This document shows positions 6,054 through 13,288 of a stretch of DNA of 16,435 bases, in pieces (within the stretch, counting starts at the first letter, position 1; every line of letters begins with the position of its first letter). The translations under genes and the position numbers were made by a program. The DNA is from J013 sp038521775 (GTDB lineage: Bacteria; Pseudomonadota; Alphaproteobacteria; Rhodobacterales; Rhodobacteraceae). The stretch covers positions 1-16,435 of the forward strand of contig JBCBKN010000043.1 in NCBI GenBank assembly GCA_038521775.1. Direction: 5' to 3'. The notes under the pieces are model-generated. The model saw only the letters and a program-made list of their open reading frames with translations, had not been told where the DNA came from and made no database searches.

Positions 6054-6233
6054 CTGATCCTCCCTGCCGGCGCGATCCTAGGGCCGATGCGGGCCAGGTC
6101 ACAAGCGCCGGGCCAAGCGCCGGGCCACAAGCGCCGGGCCACAGGCGCCGGGCCAAGGCTTGCCACAGGTCTGCCATCGGTTAATCTGGCGCCGACGCGA
6201 CAGGGACCGCGCAAAAACGACAGGGAGACTTCC
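6054..6233. promoter_or_regulatory. Divergent promoter region of hydrolase and ABC operon
   Basis: This 180-bp gap must hold the promoters of the minus-strand hydrolase and the plus-strand ABC operon. It contains the 14-bp tandem repeat at 6100-6153 and a direct repeat CGACAGGGA at 6198-6206 and 6218-6226. The second copy of that repeat includes the likely ribosome-binding site (CAGGGAGA) before ATG 6234. No convincing -35/-10 pair was found. Confidence 0.4.
6100..6153. repeat. Tandem repeat of CACAAGCGCCGGGC
   Basis: Four units are visible: 6100-6113, 6114-6125 (12 bp, lacking two bases), 6126-6139 (identical to the first) and 6140-6153 (one A-to-G change). Unit length is 14 bp, as in the unrelated repeat before rimI. 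Each unit contains the palindrome GGCGCC or its near form GCGCC. Confidence 0.8.
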
Positions 6234-7814
6234 ATGGACGAGCTGACCTATCTGGGCCGCAAGGTGGCCATGGGCGCCATCACGCGACGCCACTTCCTCG
6301 GCCGGGCCAGCGCCCTCGGCCTCACCGCGGCCGCGGCCAACACTGCGCTCTCGCAGGCCGTGCTGGCCGCCGGCCCGCAAAAGGGCGGCACCATCAAGCT
6401 TGGCCTGCAGGGCGGCTCGGCCACCGACAGCCTGGATCCGGCCCTGGCCACAAACCAGGTCGCGCTGATGGTCACCCGGCTCTGGGGCGAGCCTCTGGTC
6501 GAGCTTTCCGACGATGGCGGCCTCGTGGGCAAGGTTGCCGAAAGCTATGAGGGCTCGGACGATGCCAGCGTCTGGACCTTCAAGATCCGCGCCGGCATCA
6601 CCTTCTCCAACGGTCAGCCGGTGACGGCCGAGGACGCTGCCGCCTCGCTGATGCGCCATGCGGGCGAGGAATCGAAATCCGGCGCGCTGGGCATCATGCG
6701 CGGCGTGAAGGCCGTGCGCACCGAGGGCGACAGCGTGGTCGTCGAGCTTGACGGCCCGAATGCCGACCTGCCCTATCTGATGGCCGATTATCACCTGATC
6801 GTGCAGCCCGGCGGCGGGGTCGACGCGCCCGATGCCGGCATCGGCACCGGCCCCTACATCATGAAGGACGTCGATATGGGCGTCCGCTTCGTGGCCGAAA
6901 AGAACCCCAATTACTGGGGCGATCTGGGCAATGCCGGCACCATCGAGCTTCTGGTCATCAACGACAACACCGCCCGGGTCTCGGCGCTGCAATCGGGCCA
7001 GGTCGATATGATCGACCGGGTGCCGCCGCGCGTGGCCGGGCTGGTTGCCCGCGCCCCCTCGATCACCGTGCACCAGACCTCGGGCCCCGGGCATTACGTC
7101 TTCATCGCCCACACCAACACCGCGCCCTTTGACAACAACGACCTGCGGCTGGCGCTGAAATACGGCATCAACCGGCAGGAGATGGTCGACAAGATCCTCT
7201 TTGGCTATGGCTCGGTGGGCAATGACACGCCGATCAATCCCTCCTACCCGTTCTTTACCGAGTTCGAGCAGCGCGAATACGATCCCGAGCGCGCGGCCGA
7301 GCATTTCAAGAAATCGGGTCATGAGGGGCCGGTCCTGCTGCGCACCTCCGACAATTCCTTCCCCGGCGCGCCGGATGCGGCAGCACTCTTTCAGCAATCG
7401 CTGGCTGCGGCCGGCATCCCGCTGGAGATCAAGCGCGAGCCCAATGACGGCTATTGGTCCGAGGTGTGGAACAAGCAGCCCTTCTGCACCAGCTATTGGG
7501 GCGGCCGCCCGACCCAGGATCAGATGTTCACCACCGCCTATCTGTCGACGGCCGACTGGAACGACACGCGGTTCAACAGCCCGCAATTTGACCAGCTTCT
7601 GATCGCGGCCCGGGCCGAGCAGGACGTGGCCACGCGCACCCAGATGTATGCCGATATGGGCACCCTGCTGCGCGACACGGGCGGTCTGATCTGCCCGATG
7701 TTCAACGACTTCATCGACGCCTCGACGGAGCGCGTTGCCGGCTGGGTCGATGACACGGCAGGCTATGCGCTGATGAACAGCTACGCCCCGCATCGGATGT
7801 GGGTGGCGGCCTGA
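6234..7814 (+). CDS. ABC importer substrate-binding protein, dipeptide/oligopeptide family (SBP_bac_5), Tat-exported
   Basis: A 526-residue periplasmic binding protein. The N-terminus has a twin-arginine signal: TRRHFLG (R18-R19), then a hydrophobic Ala/Leu-rich stretch, with probable cleavage near VLAA-GPQ (about 46). The mature part shows cluster-5 hallmarks: KGGTIKLG, SLDPALATN, WTFKIRAGITFSNGQPVTAED, TGPYIMKDVDMG, NPNYWG and a C-terminal ASTERVAGW. The frame is open far upstream, but ATG 6234 is chosen because the Tat signal starts there and CAGGGAGA precedes it. It captures substrate for the permeases and ATPase encoded directly downstream. This family binds peptides, but also opines, sugars, glutathione, nickel and other ligands, so the substrate is not fixed. 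Tat export suggests folding in the cytoplasm. Confidence 0.93.
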   Translation: MDELTYLGRKVAMGAITRRHFLGRASALGLTAAAANTALSQAVLAAGPQKGGTIKLGLQGGSATDSLDPALATNQVALMVTRLWGEPLVELSDDGGLVGKVAESYEGSDDASVWTFKIRAGITFSNGQPVTAEDAAASLMRHAGEESKSGALGIMRGVKAVRTEGDSVVVELDGPNADLPYLMADYHLIVQPGGGVDAPDAGIGTGPYIMKDVDMGVRFVAEKNPNYWGDLGNAGTIELLVINDNTARVSALQSGQVDMIDRVPPRVAGLVARAPSITVHQTSGPGHYVFIAHTNTAPFDNNDLRLALKYGINRQEMVDKILFGYGSVGNDTPINPSYPFFTEFEQREYDPERAAEHFKKSGHEGPVLLRTSDNSFPGAPDAAALFQQSLAAAGIPLEIKREPNDGYWSEVWNKQPFCTSYWGGRPTQDQMFTTAYLSTADWNDTRFNSPQFDQLLIAARAEQDVATRTQMYADMGTLLRDTGGLICPMFNDFIDASTERVAGWVDDTAGYALMNSYAPHRMWVAA

Positions 7815-7816
7815 TC

Positions 7817-8773
7817 ATGCCGCCTATTCTGAGACTGCTGGTCCAGCGCATTGCGCTGGGCCTGCTCCTCCTGTTTGCCGCATCGGTGCTGATCTTTTTG
7901 GGCACCATGATCTTGCCCGGCGATGTTGCGCAATCGATCCTCGGACAATCCGCCACCCCCGAAGCGCTGGCCAATCTGCGCCGCGATCTGGGGCTGAACG
8001 ACCCGCCGGTTGAGCGTTATTTCAACTGGCTTTTCGGCGCGCTGCAGGGCGATCTGGGCACGGCGCTGACCTCGGGTCAGAGCATTTCCGAGGCCATTGG
8101 CAAGCGCATGTCGAACACGCTGTTCCTGGCCTTTTGGGCGGCGGTGGTCTCGGTGCCGCTGGCCATCCTGCTGGGGCTGCTCGCGGTGCGCTATCGCGAC
8201 GGATGGCCCGACAAGCTGATCTCGGGCGCCACGCTGGCCTCGATCTCGGTGCCCGAATTCGTCATCGGCTATATCGTGATGTTCTATATCGGCGTGCAGT
8301 TGAAATATTTCCCCACCGTCTCGACCGTCTATGACGGCATGGGCTTTTGGGATCGGATGAATGTCATCGCCCTGCCGGTGCTGGTGCTGACCCTGGTGGT
8401 GCTGGCGCATATGATGCGCATGACCCGGGCGGCGATCCTCAATGTGATGCAATCGGCCTATATCGAAACCGCCGAGCTTAAGGGGCTGTCGGGCTTTACC
8501 GTCATCTGGCGCCATGCCTTCCCCAATTCCATCGCGCCCATCGTGAATGTGGTGATGCTCAACCTGGCCTATCTGGTGGTCGGGGTGGTCGTGATCGAGG
8601 TGGTCTTCGTTTATCCCGGCATGGGGCAATACCTGGTCGACCATGTCTCCAAACGCGATGTGCCGGTGGTCCAGGCCTGCGGGCTGATCTTTGCGGCCAT
8701 CTATATCGGGCTCAACCTGATCGCCGATCTGGTCTCGATCCTGGCGAACCCCCGGCTGAGGCATCCAAGATGA
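7817..8773 (+). CDS. ABC importer permease, DppB-like
   Basis: A 318-residue inner-membrane permease with about six hydrophobic segments. The first starts at once (LVQRIALGLLLLFAASVLIFLG), followed by the family's large periplasmic loop with LRRDLGLNDPP. The cytoplasmic coupling (EAA-type) motif is ETAELKGLSGFTVIWRHAFPNS, which contacts the ATPase. ATG 7817 lies 2 nt after the binding-protein stop. A GTG at 7799 would extend the protein by six residues and overlap the upstream gene, and it cannot be ruled out because no strong Shine-Dalgarno marks either start. It pairs with the next permease as a heterodimer, as in DppBC/OppBC systems. Confidence 0.93.
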   Translation: MPPILRLLVQRIALGLLLLFAASVLIFLGTMILPGDVAQSILGQSATPEALANLRRDLGLNDPPVERYFNWLFGALQGDLGTALTSGQSISEAIGKRMSNTLFLAFWAAVVSVPLAILLGLLAVRYRDGWPDKLISGATLASISVPEFVIGYIVMFYIGVQLKYFPTVSTVYDGMGFWDRMNVIALPVLVLTLVVLAHMMRMTRAAILNVMQSAYIETAELKGLSGFTVIWRHAFPNSIAPIVNVVMLNLAYLVVGVVVIEVVFVYPGMGQYLVDHVSKRDVPVVQACGLIFAAIYIGLNLIADLVSILANPRLRHPR

Positions 8774-9585
8774 AGATCCCTGGCAGCGCCCTGATCGGGC
8801 TGTTCTTTACCTTCCTCTTCTTCTTCGTCGCGATCTTTGCCGATTTCATCGCGCCGTATGGGCTGGGCGAAGCGGTGAGCACGCCGTGGGAAGAATCCTC
8901 GACCAAGCATTGGCTGGGCACCGACAATATCGGGCGCGATCTGCTCAGCCGGATGATCTATGGCGCGCAGACGACGATCTTCATCGCCACGGCCGCGACG
9001 CTTCTGTCGTTTTCCACCGGGGCGATCCTGGGCTTTACCGCCGCGGTGGCGGGCGGCTGGACCGATCAGATCCTGTCGCGCTTCATCGATCTGGTGATCT
9101 CGCTGCCCACGCTGATCTTTGCGCTGGTGGTGCTGTCGGTCATGCCGGTCACCATTCCGGTGCTGATCGTGGTGATGGGGTTTCTCGACAGCACGCGGGT
9201 CTTTCGATTGTCCCGCGCCGTGGCCGTCGACATCAATGTGATGGATTATGTCGAGGCCGCGCGGCTGCGGGGTGAGAAGATCGGCTGGATCATCTTTCGC
9301 GAGATCCTGCCCAATGCGCTCAGCCCGCTGGTCGCCGAAATGGGGCTGCGCTTCATCTTCATGGTGCTTTTCGTCTCGACCCTATCCTTCCTGGGGCTGG
9401 GCGTGCAGCCGCCGCAGGCCGATTGGGGCGGCATCGTGAAGGAAAACAGCGAGGGGATCGTTTATGGCATCCCCGCCGCGCTGCTGCCGGCCTTTGCGAT
9501 CGCTGCGCTCGCCATCTCCGTCAATCTTGTGGCCGACTGGATCCTCAACCGGACCACCTCGCTGAAAGGGGGCCGCGGTGGCTGA
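8770..9585 (+). CDS. ABC importer permease, DppC-like
   Basis: A 271-residue inner-membrane permease of the DppC/OppC type. The short N-terminal membrane segment (ALIGLFFTFLFFFVAIFADFIAPYG) precedes the family motif HWLGTDNIGRDLLSRMIYGAQ. The coupling helix motif is EAARLRGEKIGWIIFREILPN, and LSFLGLGVQPPQADWGGI follows. The start codon overlaps the upstream permease stop (ATGA at 8770-8773), so the two are translationally coupled. The 3' end overlaps the ATPase gene by 8 bp. Confidence 0.95.
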   Translation: MKIPGSALIGLFFTFLFFFVAIFADFIAPYGLGEAVSTPWEESSTKHWLGTDNIGRDLLSRMIYGAQTTIFIATAATLLSFSTGAILGFTAAVAGGWTDQILSRFIDLVISLPTLIFALVVLSVMPVTIPVLIVVMGFLDSTRVFRLSRAVAVDINVMDYVEAARLRGEKIGWIIFREILPNALSPLVAEMGLRFIFMVLFVSTLSFLGLGVQPPQADWGGIVKENSEGIVYGIPAALLPAFAIAALAISVNLVADWILNRTTSLKGGRGG

Positions 9586-11233
9586 TCTGGCAAAAAACGG
9601 TGAAACGCTGCTCGATGTGCGCGATCTGAAGATCGGCGCCACGGTCTATCCGCCGGGGGAACCGGCCAAGGATATCGAGATCGTGCATGGCGTGAGCTTC
9701 ACGCTTGAACGTGGCAAGGTGCTGGGGCTGATCGGCGAATCCGGGGCCGGCAAATCGACCATCGGGCTTGCCTCGATGGCCTATGGCCGCGGCGGGGTGC
9801 GCATCACCGGGGGCGAGGTGCGCCTGGCCGGGCGCGATATCTTGCGTGAGCGGATGGGGGGCCTGCGCGCCCTGCGCGGGGCCGAGGTGACCTATGTGGC
9901 GCAATCGGCCGCGGCGGCCTTTAACCCCGCCAAGCCGCTGATGCAGCAGATCGTCGAGGCGACGCTCGAACATGGCCGGGCCACACGGCGCGAGGCCGAG
10001 GCGCGGGCGGTCGGGCTTTTTGGAAAGCTGGGCCTGCCGGACCCGGAAACCTTCGGCAGCCGTTTTCCCCATCAGGTGTCGGGCGGGCAGCTTCAGCGCG
10101 CGATGACGGCAATGGCGCTTTGCCCCCAGCCCGATCTGGTGGTGTTTGACGAGCCGACCACGGCGCTGGACGTGACCACCCAGATCGACGTGCTGGCCGC
10201 CATCAAGGCCGCGATCCGCGACACCGGGGTGGCCGCGCTTTACATCACCCACGACCTGGCCGTCGTCGCCCAGGTCTCCGACCACATCATGGTGCTGCGC
10301 CATGGCCAGAAGGTCGAATACGGCGAGACCGACCAGATCATCAACCGCCCGGCCAAGGAATACACCCAAGCGCTGGTCTCGGTGCGCTCCATCGCGCATC
10401 ACGAAAAGGCGCCGTCCAATGCGCCGGTCTTGAAGGTTGATATGGTCACCGCGCGCTATCGCAATGTGCCGGTGGATGTGCTGAAGCGGGTCTCGGTCGA
10501 GGTGCATCCGGGCCAGACCCTGGCCGTGGTGGGCGAATCGGGTTCGGGCAAATCGACCCTGGCGCGGGCGATCACCGGGCTGTTGCCGCCGCGTTCGGGC
10601 CAGATCCTCTTTGAGGACACGGCGTTGCCCCCGGCTTTGGGACAGCGCAGCAAGGACCAGCTGCGCGAGCTGCAGATGATCTATCAGATGGCCGATGTGG
10701 CGATGAACCCGCGCCAGACCGTGGGCACCATCATCGGCCGGCCGCTGGAGTTCTATTTCGGGCTGACGGGGCGCGAAAAGGCCGAGCGGACCAAAGAGCT
10801 GCTCGAGGAGATCGAGCTGGGCGACGGGTTCATCGATCGCTATCCGGCCGAGCTGTCGGGCGGGCAGAAACAGCGCGTCTGTATCGCCCGGGCGCTGGCG
10901 GCCAAGCCGCGGCTGATCATTTGCGATGAGGTGACCAGCGCGCTCGACCCGCTGGTGGCCGATGGGATCCTGAAGCTGCTGTTGCGGCTGCAACAGGCTG
11001 AAGACGTCGCCTATCTCTTCATCACCCATGATCTGGCGACGGTGAAGGCCATCGCCGACAGCATTGCGGTGATGTACCGGGGCGAGGTCGTGCGCTATGG
11101 GCCCAAAAGCGACGTTCTGGCCCCACCCTTTGACGATTACACCGACCTTCTGCTTTCCTCGGTGCCGGAGATGAAGCTGGGCTGGCTTGAGGATGTGATC
11201 GCCCACCGGAAAATGGAGAGCGCGGGGAACTGA
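9578..11233 (+). CDS. Fused double ATP-binding protein of the peptide-type ABC importer (DppD-DppF-like)
   Basis: A 551-residue protein with two complete ABC ATPase domains in one chain. The first has Walker A GESGAGKST (53-61), Q-loop VAQSAAAAFNP (Q109), signature VSGGQ (167-171), Walker B VVFDE (188-192) and H225. The second has GESGSGKST (319-327), YQMADVAMNPR (Q370), LSGGQ (426-430), IICDE (447-451) and H484. Both sites therefore look competent. The D-loop regions read DEPTTALD and DEVTSALD, the latter with Val in place of the usual Pro. It begins at GTG 9578 with AAAGGGGG upstream and overlaps the preceding permease gene by 8 bp, completing a four-gene operon. The fusion replaces the separate D and F subunits of classical Dpp/Opp systems. 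It ends 25 bp before the convergent His-rich gene. Confidence 0.95.
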   Translation: MADLAKNGETLLDVRDLKIGATVYPPGEPAKDIEIVHGVSFTLERGKVLGLIGESGAGKSTIGLASMAYGRGGVRITGGEVRLAGRDILRERMGGLRALRGAEVTYVAQSAAAAFNPAKPLMQQIVEATLEHGRATRREAEARAVGLFGKLGLPDPETFGSRFPHQVSGGQLQRAMTAMALCPQPDLVVFDEPTTALDVTTQIDVLAAIKAAIRDTGVAALYITHDLAVVAQVSDHIMVLRHGQKVEYGETDQIINRPAKEYTQALVSVRSIAHHEKAPSNAPVLKVDMVTARYRNVPVDVLKRVSVEVHPGQTLAVVGESGSGKSTLARAITGLLPPRSGQILFEDTALPPALGQRSKDQLRELQMIYQMADVAMNPRQTVGTIIGRPLEFYFGLTGREKAERTKELLEEIELGDGFIDRYPAELSGGQKQRVCIARALAAKPRLIICDEVTSALDPLVADGILKLLLRLQQAEDVAYLFITHDLATVKAIADSIAVMYRGEVVRYGPKSDVLAPPFDDYTDLLLSSVPEMKLGWLEDVIAHRKMESAGN

Positions 11234-11258
11234 CGCCCATGGGCGCGGCAGCTCGGCG
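11234..11258. terminator. Short convergent gap with a small palindrome
   Basis: The 25 bp between the ABC operon stop and the stop of the minus-strand gene contain a perfect palindrome, CGCCCATGGGCG (11234-11245). It could form only a tight 5-bp hairpin and no T-run follows, so its role as a terminator is doubtful. Confidence 0.25.
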
Positions 11259-12908
11259 CTACTCGGCCGCCCGGGCGCAGAAGCACGACACGCTGACATC
11301 AATGTCGGCCCGCGCCGCGGCAATTTCGAGCCGCAGCTTGATCAGCCGCGCCTCGGCCTGCGCATCGCGACGGGTGAGACAGTCGTAAAGGCCCTTCAGG
11401 CTCCACAGATTGTCGGGATGCACCATGGCCCGAGGCAGCCGACCGGCAAGCCCCAGATCCTCGCGATAGACCTGCTCGGACTCCTCGATCCGCCCCTGTT
11501 CCAGCAGCAGCGCGCCCAGCGCGTGGCGGGTGGGCTGCATCCAGCCCCAGGGCTCGTCGTAAAGCAGCCCGTCATCCAGCGCCACGGCCCGGCGCAGATG
11601 CGCAAAGGCCGCGTCATGGGCGCCCTTGCGATAGGCGATCTCGCCGGCCAGCATCGCCTCGGCCACAGCCAACAAGGCCAAGCAGCTGTTGTTGTGCAAC
11701 AGCCGGGTCTCGGGCACCCGGTCGCGCGCGGTCAAGAACCGCGCCTGGGCATCCTCGGCCTCGGCAAGCTCGCCCAGCGCGGCATGGGCCACGCCCTTGG
11801 CATATTCGGTCGTGGCGACCCGATAGCAATAAAGCTCGCGGTCGTCGGGCAGGGCGAGCGCAATGATCTCGCGCCATTTGCCAAAGCGGATCAGCACATG
11901 CAGCTTGGAGGCGGTGTAGCTCTCCAGAAAATCGGCCATGGGCGGCGATTGCGTGCGCAACAGCGCCTCGGGCACGGTCTCGTTCAGCGCCTCGGCCGCG
12001 GCCAGCGCCGGCGCATACTGGCCAAGCAGCATCGCGCCATAGATCGCGAAGTGGAAATTGTGCACCCGATAGCCGGTGTAGAAATTCATGTCGCCGGCAT
12101 GGGCGCGATACTTCTTGTCGGCCTCGATGGCACGCTGATTGGTGGCCAGCGTGTCGCGATAGGCCCCGCATTGCACATCGATATGGGTGGGCATGTGGAT
12201 GAGATGCCCGGCATCGGGCACCAGATCGCGCAAACGGTCGCCGGCCTGCAGCGCCAGTTCGGGAAAGGGCGACATCTCCATCAGGTGAACGTAGAGATGC
12301 AGGATGCCGGGATGGGCGCTGGCCGCAGGGTCGCGGGCCAGCGCGGTCTCCAACACCGCGCGCGCTTCCTCGGTGCCCGCGCCATCGGCCGCCAGCCCGG
12401 TCGCAAGATCCCACATCGCCCAGGGGGTCATGTTCATGATCGCCTCGGCAAAGATCGCCGCGACCTCCAGATCCTGGGGATGCGCGGCATAGGCCGCGCG
12501 CATCGCCTGGGCAAACGCGCGGTTCCAGGGGGTCTGATCCTCGATGGTCTCGCGCTGGGGGTAGCGCGCCGGCAAGGCCTCGATCAGCGCGCGCTCCGGC
12601 CCGGTCACCCGGTCGCGCAGGGCCATCGCCGCCTGGGTGGCGTCACAGGCCGTGGCCAGCGCCTGCGCCTTTCCGGCCGGGTCGAAATGGTGCCATTGCA
12701 TGTTGTAATTGGGACCGGTGGCATAGGCGATGCCCCACTGGGCCATGGCGCAGTTCGGATCGGCCTGCAACGCGCGCTTGAAACAGGCAACCGCCTCTTC
12801 GTGATTGTAGCCGTAGCACCAAATCAGCCCGCGATCGAACCAGAGCTGGGCCTCGGGCACAGAGGTGGTAACGGGGCGGGTGAACCGCCCGAGATCGAAA
12901 TACGCCAT
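11259..12908 (-). CDS. TPR-like repeat protein with conserved histidine clusters (function unknown)
   Basis: A 549-residue protein, almost entirely helical by composition, with repeated TPR-like units (for example LWFDRGLIWCYGYNHEEAVACFKRALQADP near residues 22-51, and AKGVAHAALGELAEAEDAQARFL near 370-392). Superimposed are dense histidine motifs: QWHHFD (H73, H74), HPGILHLYVHLME (H199, H204, H208, E211), GHLIHMPTHID (H235, H238, H242) and VHNFHF (H283, H286). A CFC pair (C542, C544) lies near the end. It resembles a widespread family annotated only as TPR proteins, with no function I can name. The histidine pattern suggests a metal site or an enzymatic role, but this is inference. ATG 12908 is chosen over an upstream TTG because AGAGGA lies 5 nt ahead of it. 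No signal peptide is visible. Confidence 0.85.
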   Translation of the reverse strand: MAYFDLGRFTRPVTTSVPEAQLWFDRGLIWCYGYNHEEAVACFKRALQADPNCAMAQWGIAYATGPNYNMQWHHFDPAGKAQALATACDATQAAMALRDRVTGPERALIEALPARYPQRETIEDQTPWNRAFAQAMRAAYAAHPQDLEVAAIFAEAIMNMTPWAMWDLATGLAADGAGTEEARAVLETALARDPAASAHPGILHLYVHLMEMSPFPELALQAGDRLRDLVPDAGHLIHMPTHIDVQCGAYRDTLATNQRAIEADKKYRAHAGDMNFYTGYRVHNFHFAIYGAMLLGQYAPALAAAEALNETVPEALLRTQSPPMADFLESYTASKLHVLIRFGKWREIIALALPDDRELYCYRVATTEYAKGVAHAALGELAEAEDAQARFLTARDRVPETRLLHNNSCLALLAVAEAMLAGEIAYRKGAHDAAFAHLRRAVALDDGLLYDEPWGWMQPTRHALGALLLEQGRIEESEQVYREDLGLAGRLPRAMVHPDNLWSLKGLYDCLTRRDAQAEARLIKLRLEIAAARADIDVSVSCFCARAAE

Positions 12909-12948
12909 CGTTTCCTCTGACGGCAATACGCCGAGCGGCGCAATGTGT

Positions 12949-12960
12949 GACGGATCCGTC
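12949..12960. promoter_or_regulatory. Palindrome GACGGATCCGTC, possible operator
   Basis: A perfect 12-bp palindrome lies 41-52 bp upstream of the minus-strand His-rich gene, in a position suited to an operator or promoter-overlapping site. No regulator family is recognised for it. Confidence 0.35.
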
Positions 12961-12982
12961 GCGATGTGGACGCAATTTGGCC

Positions 12983-13002
12983 TCTGTGATGGCCATCACA
13001 GA
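12983..13002. promoter_or_regulatory. CRP-like binding site (TGTGA-N6-TCACA) in a 20-bp perfect palindrome
   Basis: TCTGTGATGGCCATCACAGA is its own reverse complement over all 20 bp and contains the exact consensus half-sites of the CRP family, TGTGA (12985-12989) and TCACA (12996-13000), spaced by six bases. The centre lies about 85 bp upstream of the minus-strand His-rich gene start and about 296 bp upstream of the vgrG start. The distance favours the first as target; control of both or of vgrG alone is possible. Confidence 0.65.
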
Positions 13003-13149
13003 AGTGCCGTCTCCGCTCTATCACGCCGCCGCCGATTCGGCGTAACAAGAAAACACGAACTTGTGTGTGCTGGGGTCGGAGCGGGCCGCGCGGGGCGATG
13101 TGCGCCTCGAGGCGGCGCTGAAACACGAGATGTGCCAACGACCTGCGCC

Positions 13150-13181
13150 GGCGCCGGAATGCGCTGGCAAAGCGCGGCGCC
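13150..13181 (+). terminator. Two-tier hairpin in the vgrG upstream region
   Basis: Outer arms GGCGCC (13150-13155, 13176-13181) and inner arms GCGCT (13161-13165) and AGCGC (13171-13175) form a stacked hairpin with a 5-nt bulge and a 5-nt loop. A CCCCCTTTTT stretch follows about 15 nt later. It could be a transcriptional stop for readthrough from upstream or a leader structure in the vgrG mRNA. Confidence 0.35.
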
Positions 13182-13288
13182 TCTCCCCTCTGACCCCCTT
13201 TTTCGCGTTTCAATCACGCTGCGTGTGTCTGTCTGTCGTGACGCACCGCCATGCCCCTGTGGGCCGGCGGCCGAGTTGGGACGAGCTT

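Larger units (their letters stand above)
12909..13288. other. 380-bp intergenic region between the His-rich gene and vgrG
   Basis: No convincing gene is present, although the vgrG frame stays open upstream to 13061. The region holds two perfect palindromes (12949-12960 and 12983-13002), the second matching the CRP pattern, and a stacked hairpin (13150-13181) followed by CCCCCTTTTT (about 13196-13205). ACAC-GAACTT-GTGT (near 13055-13068) is a further weak dyad. Promoters for both flanking genes must lie here, but no clear -35/-10 pair stands out. Confidence 0.6.

Noticed and set aside
5772..6233. Upstream extension of the binding-protein frame to 5772
   Set aside because: The extension runs antisense through the hydrolase gene and the tandem repeat. 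The Tat signal defines ATG 6234 as the start.
6099..7793. 564-residue minus-strand open frame opposite the binding protein, and similar ones opposite the permease, ATPase, His-rich and vgrG genes
   Set aside because: All are mirror frames of recognised genes without family motifs or ribosome sites of note.
13061..13288. N-terminal extension of VgrG from 13061
   Set aside because: The 76 extra residues are Cys/Arg-rich and unlike VgrG N-termini, and they span the two-tier hairpin. ATG 13289 gives a normal VgrG length.
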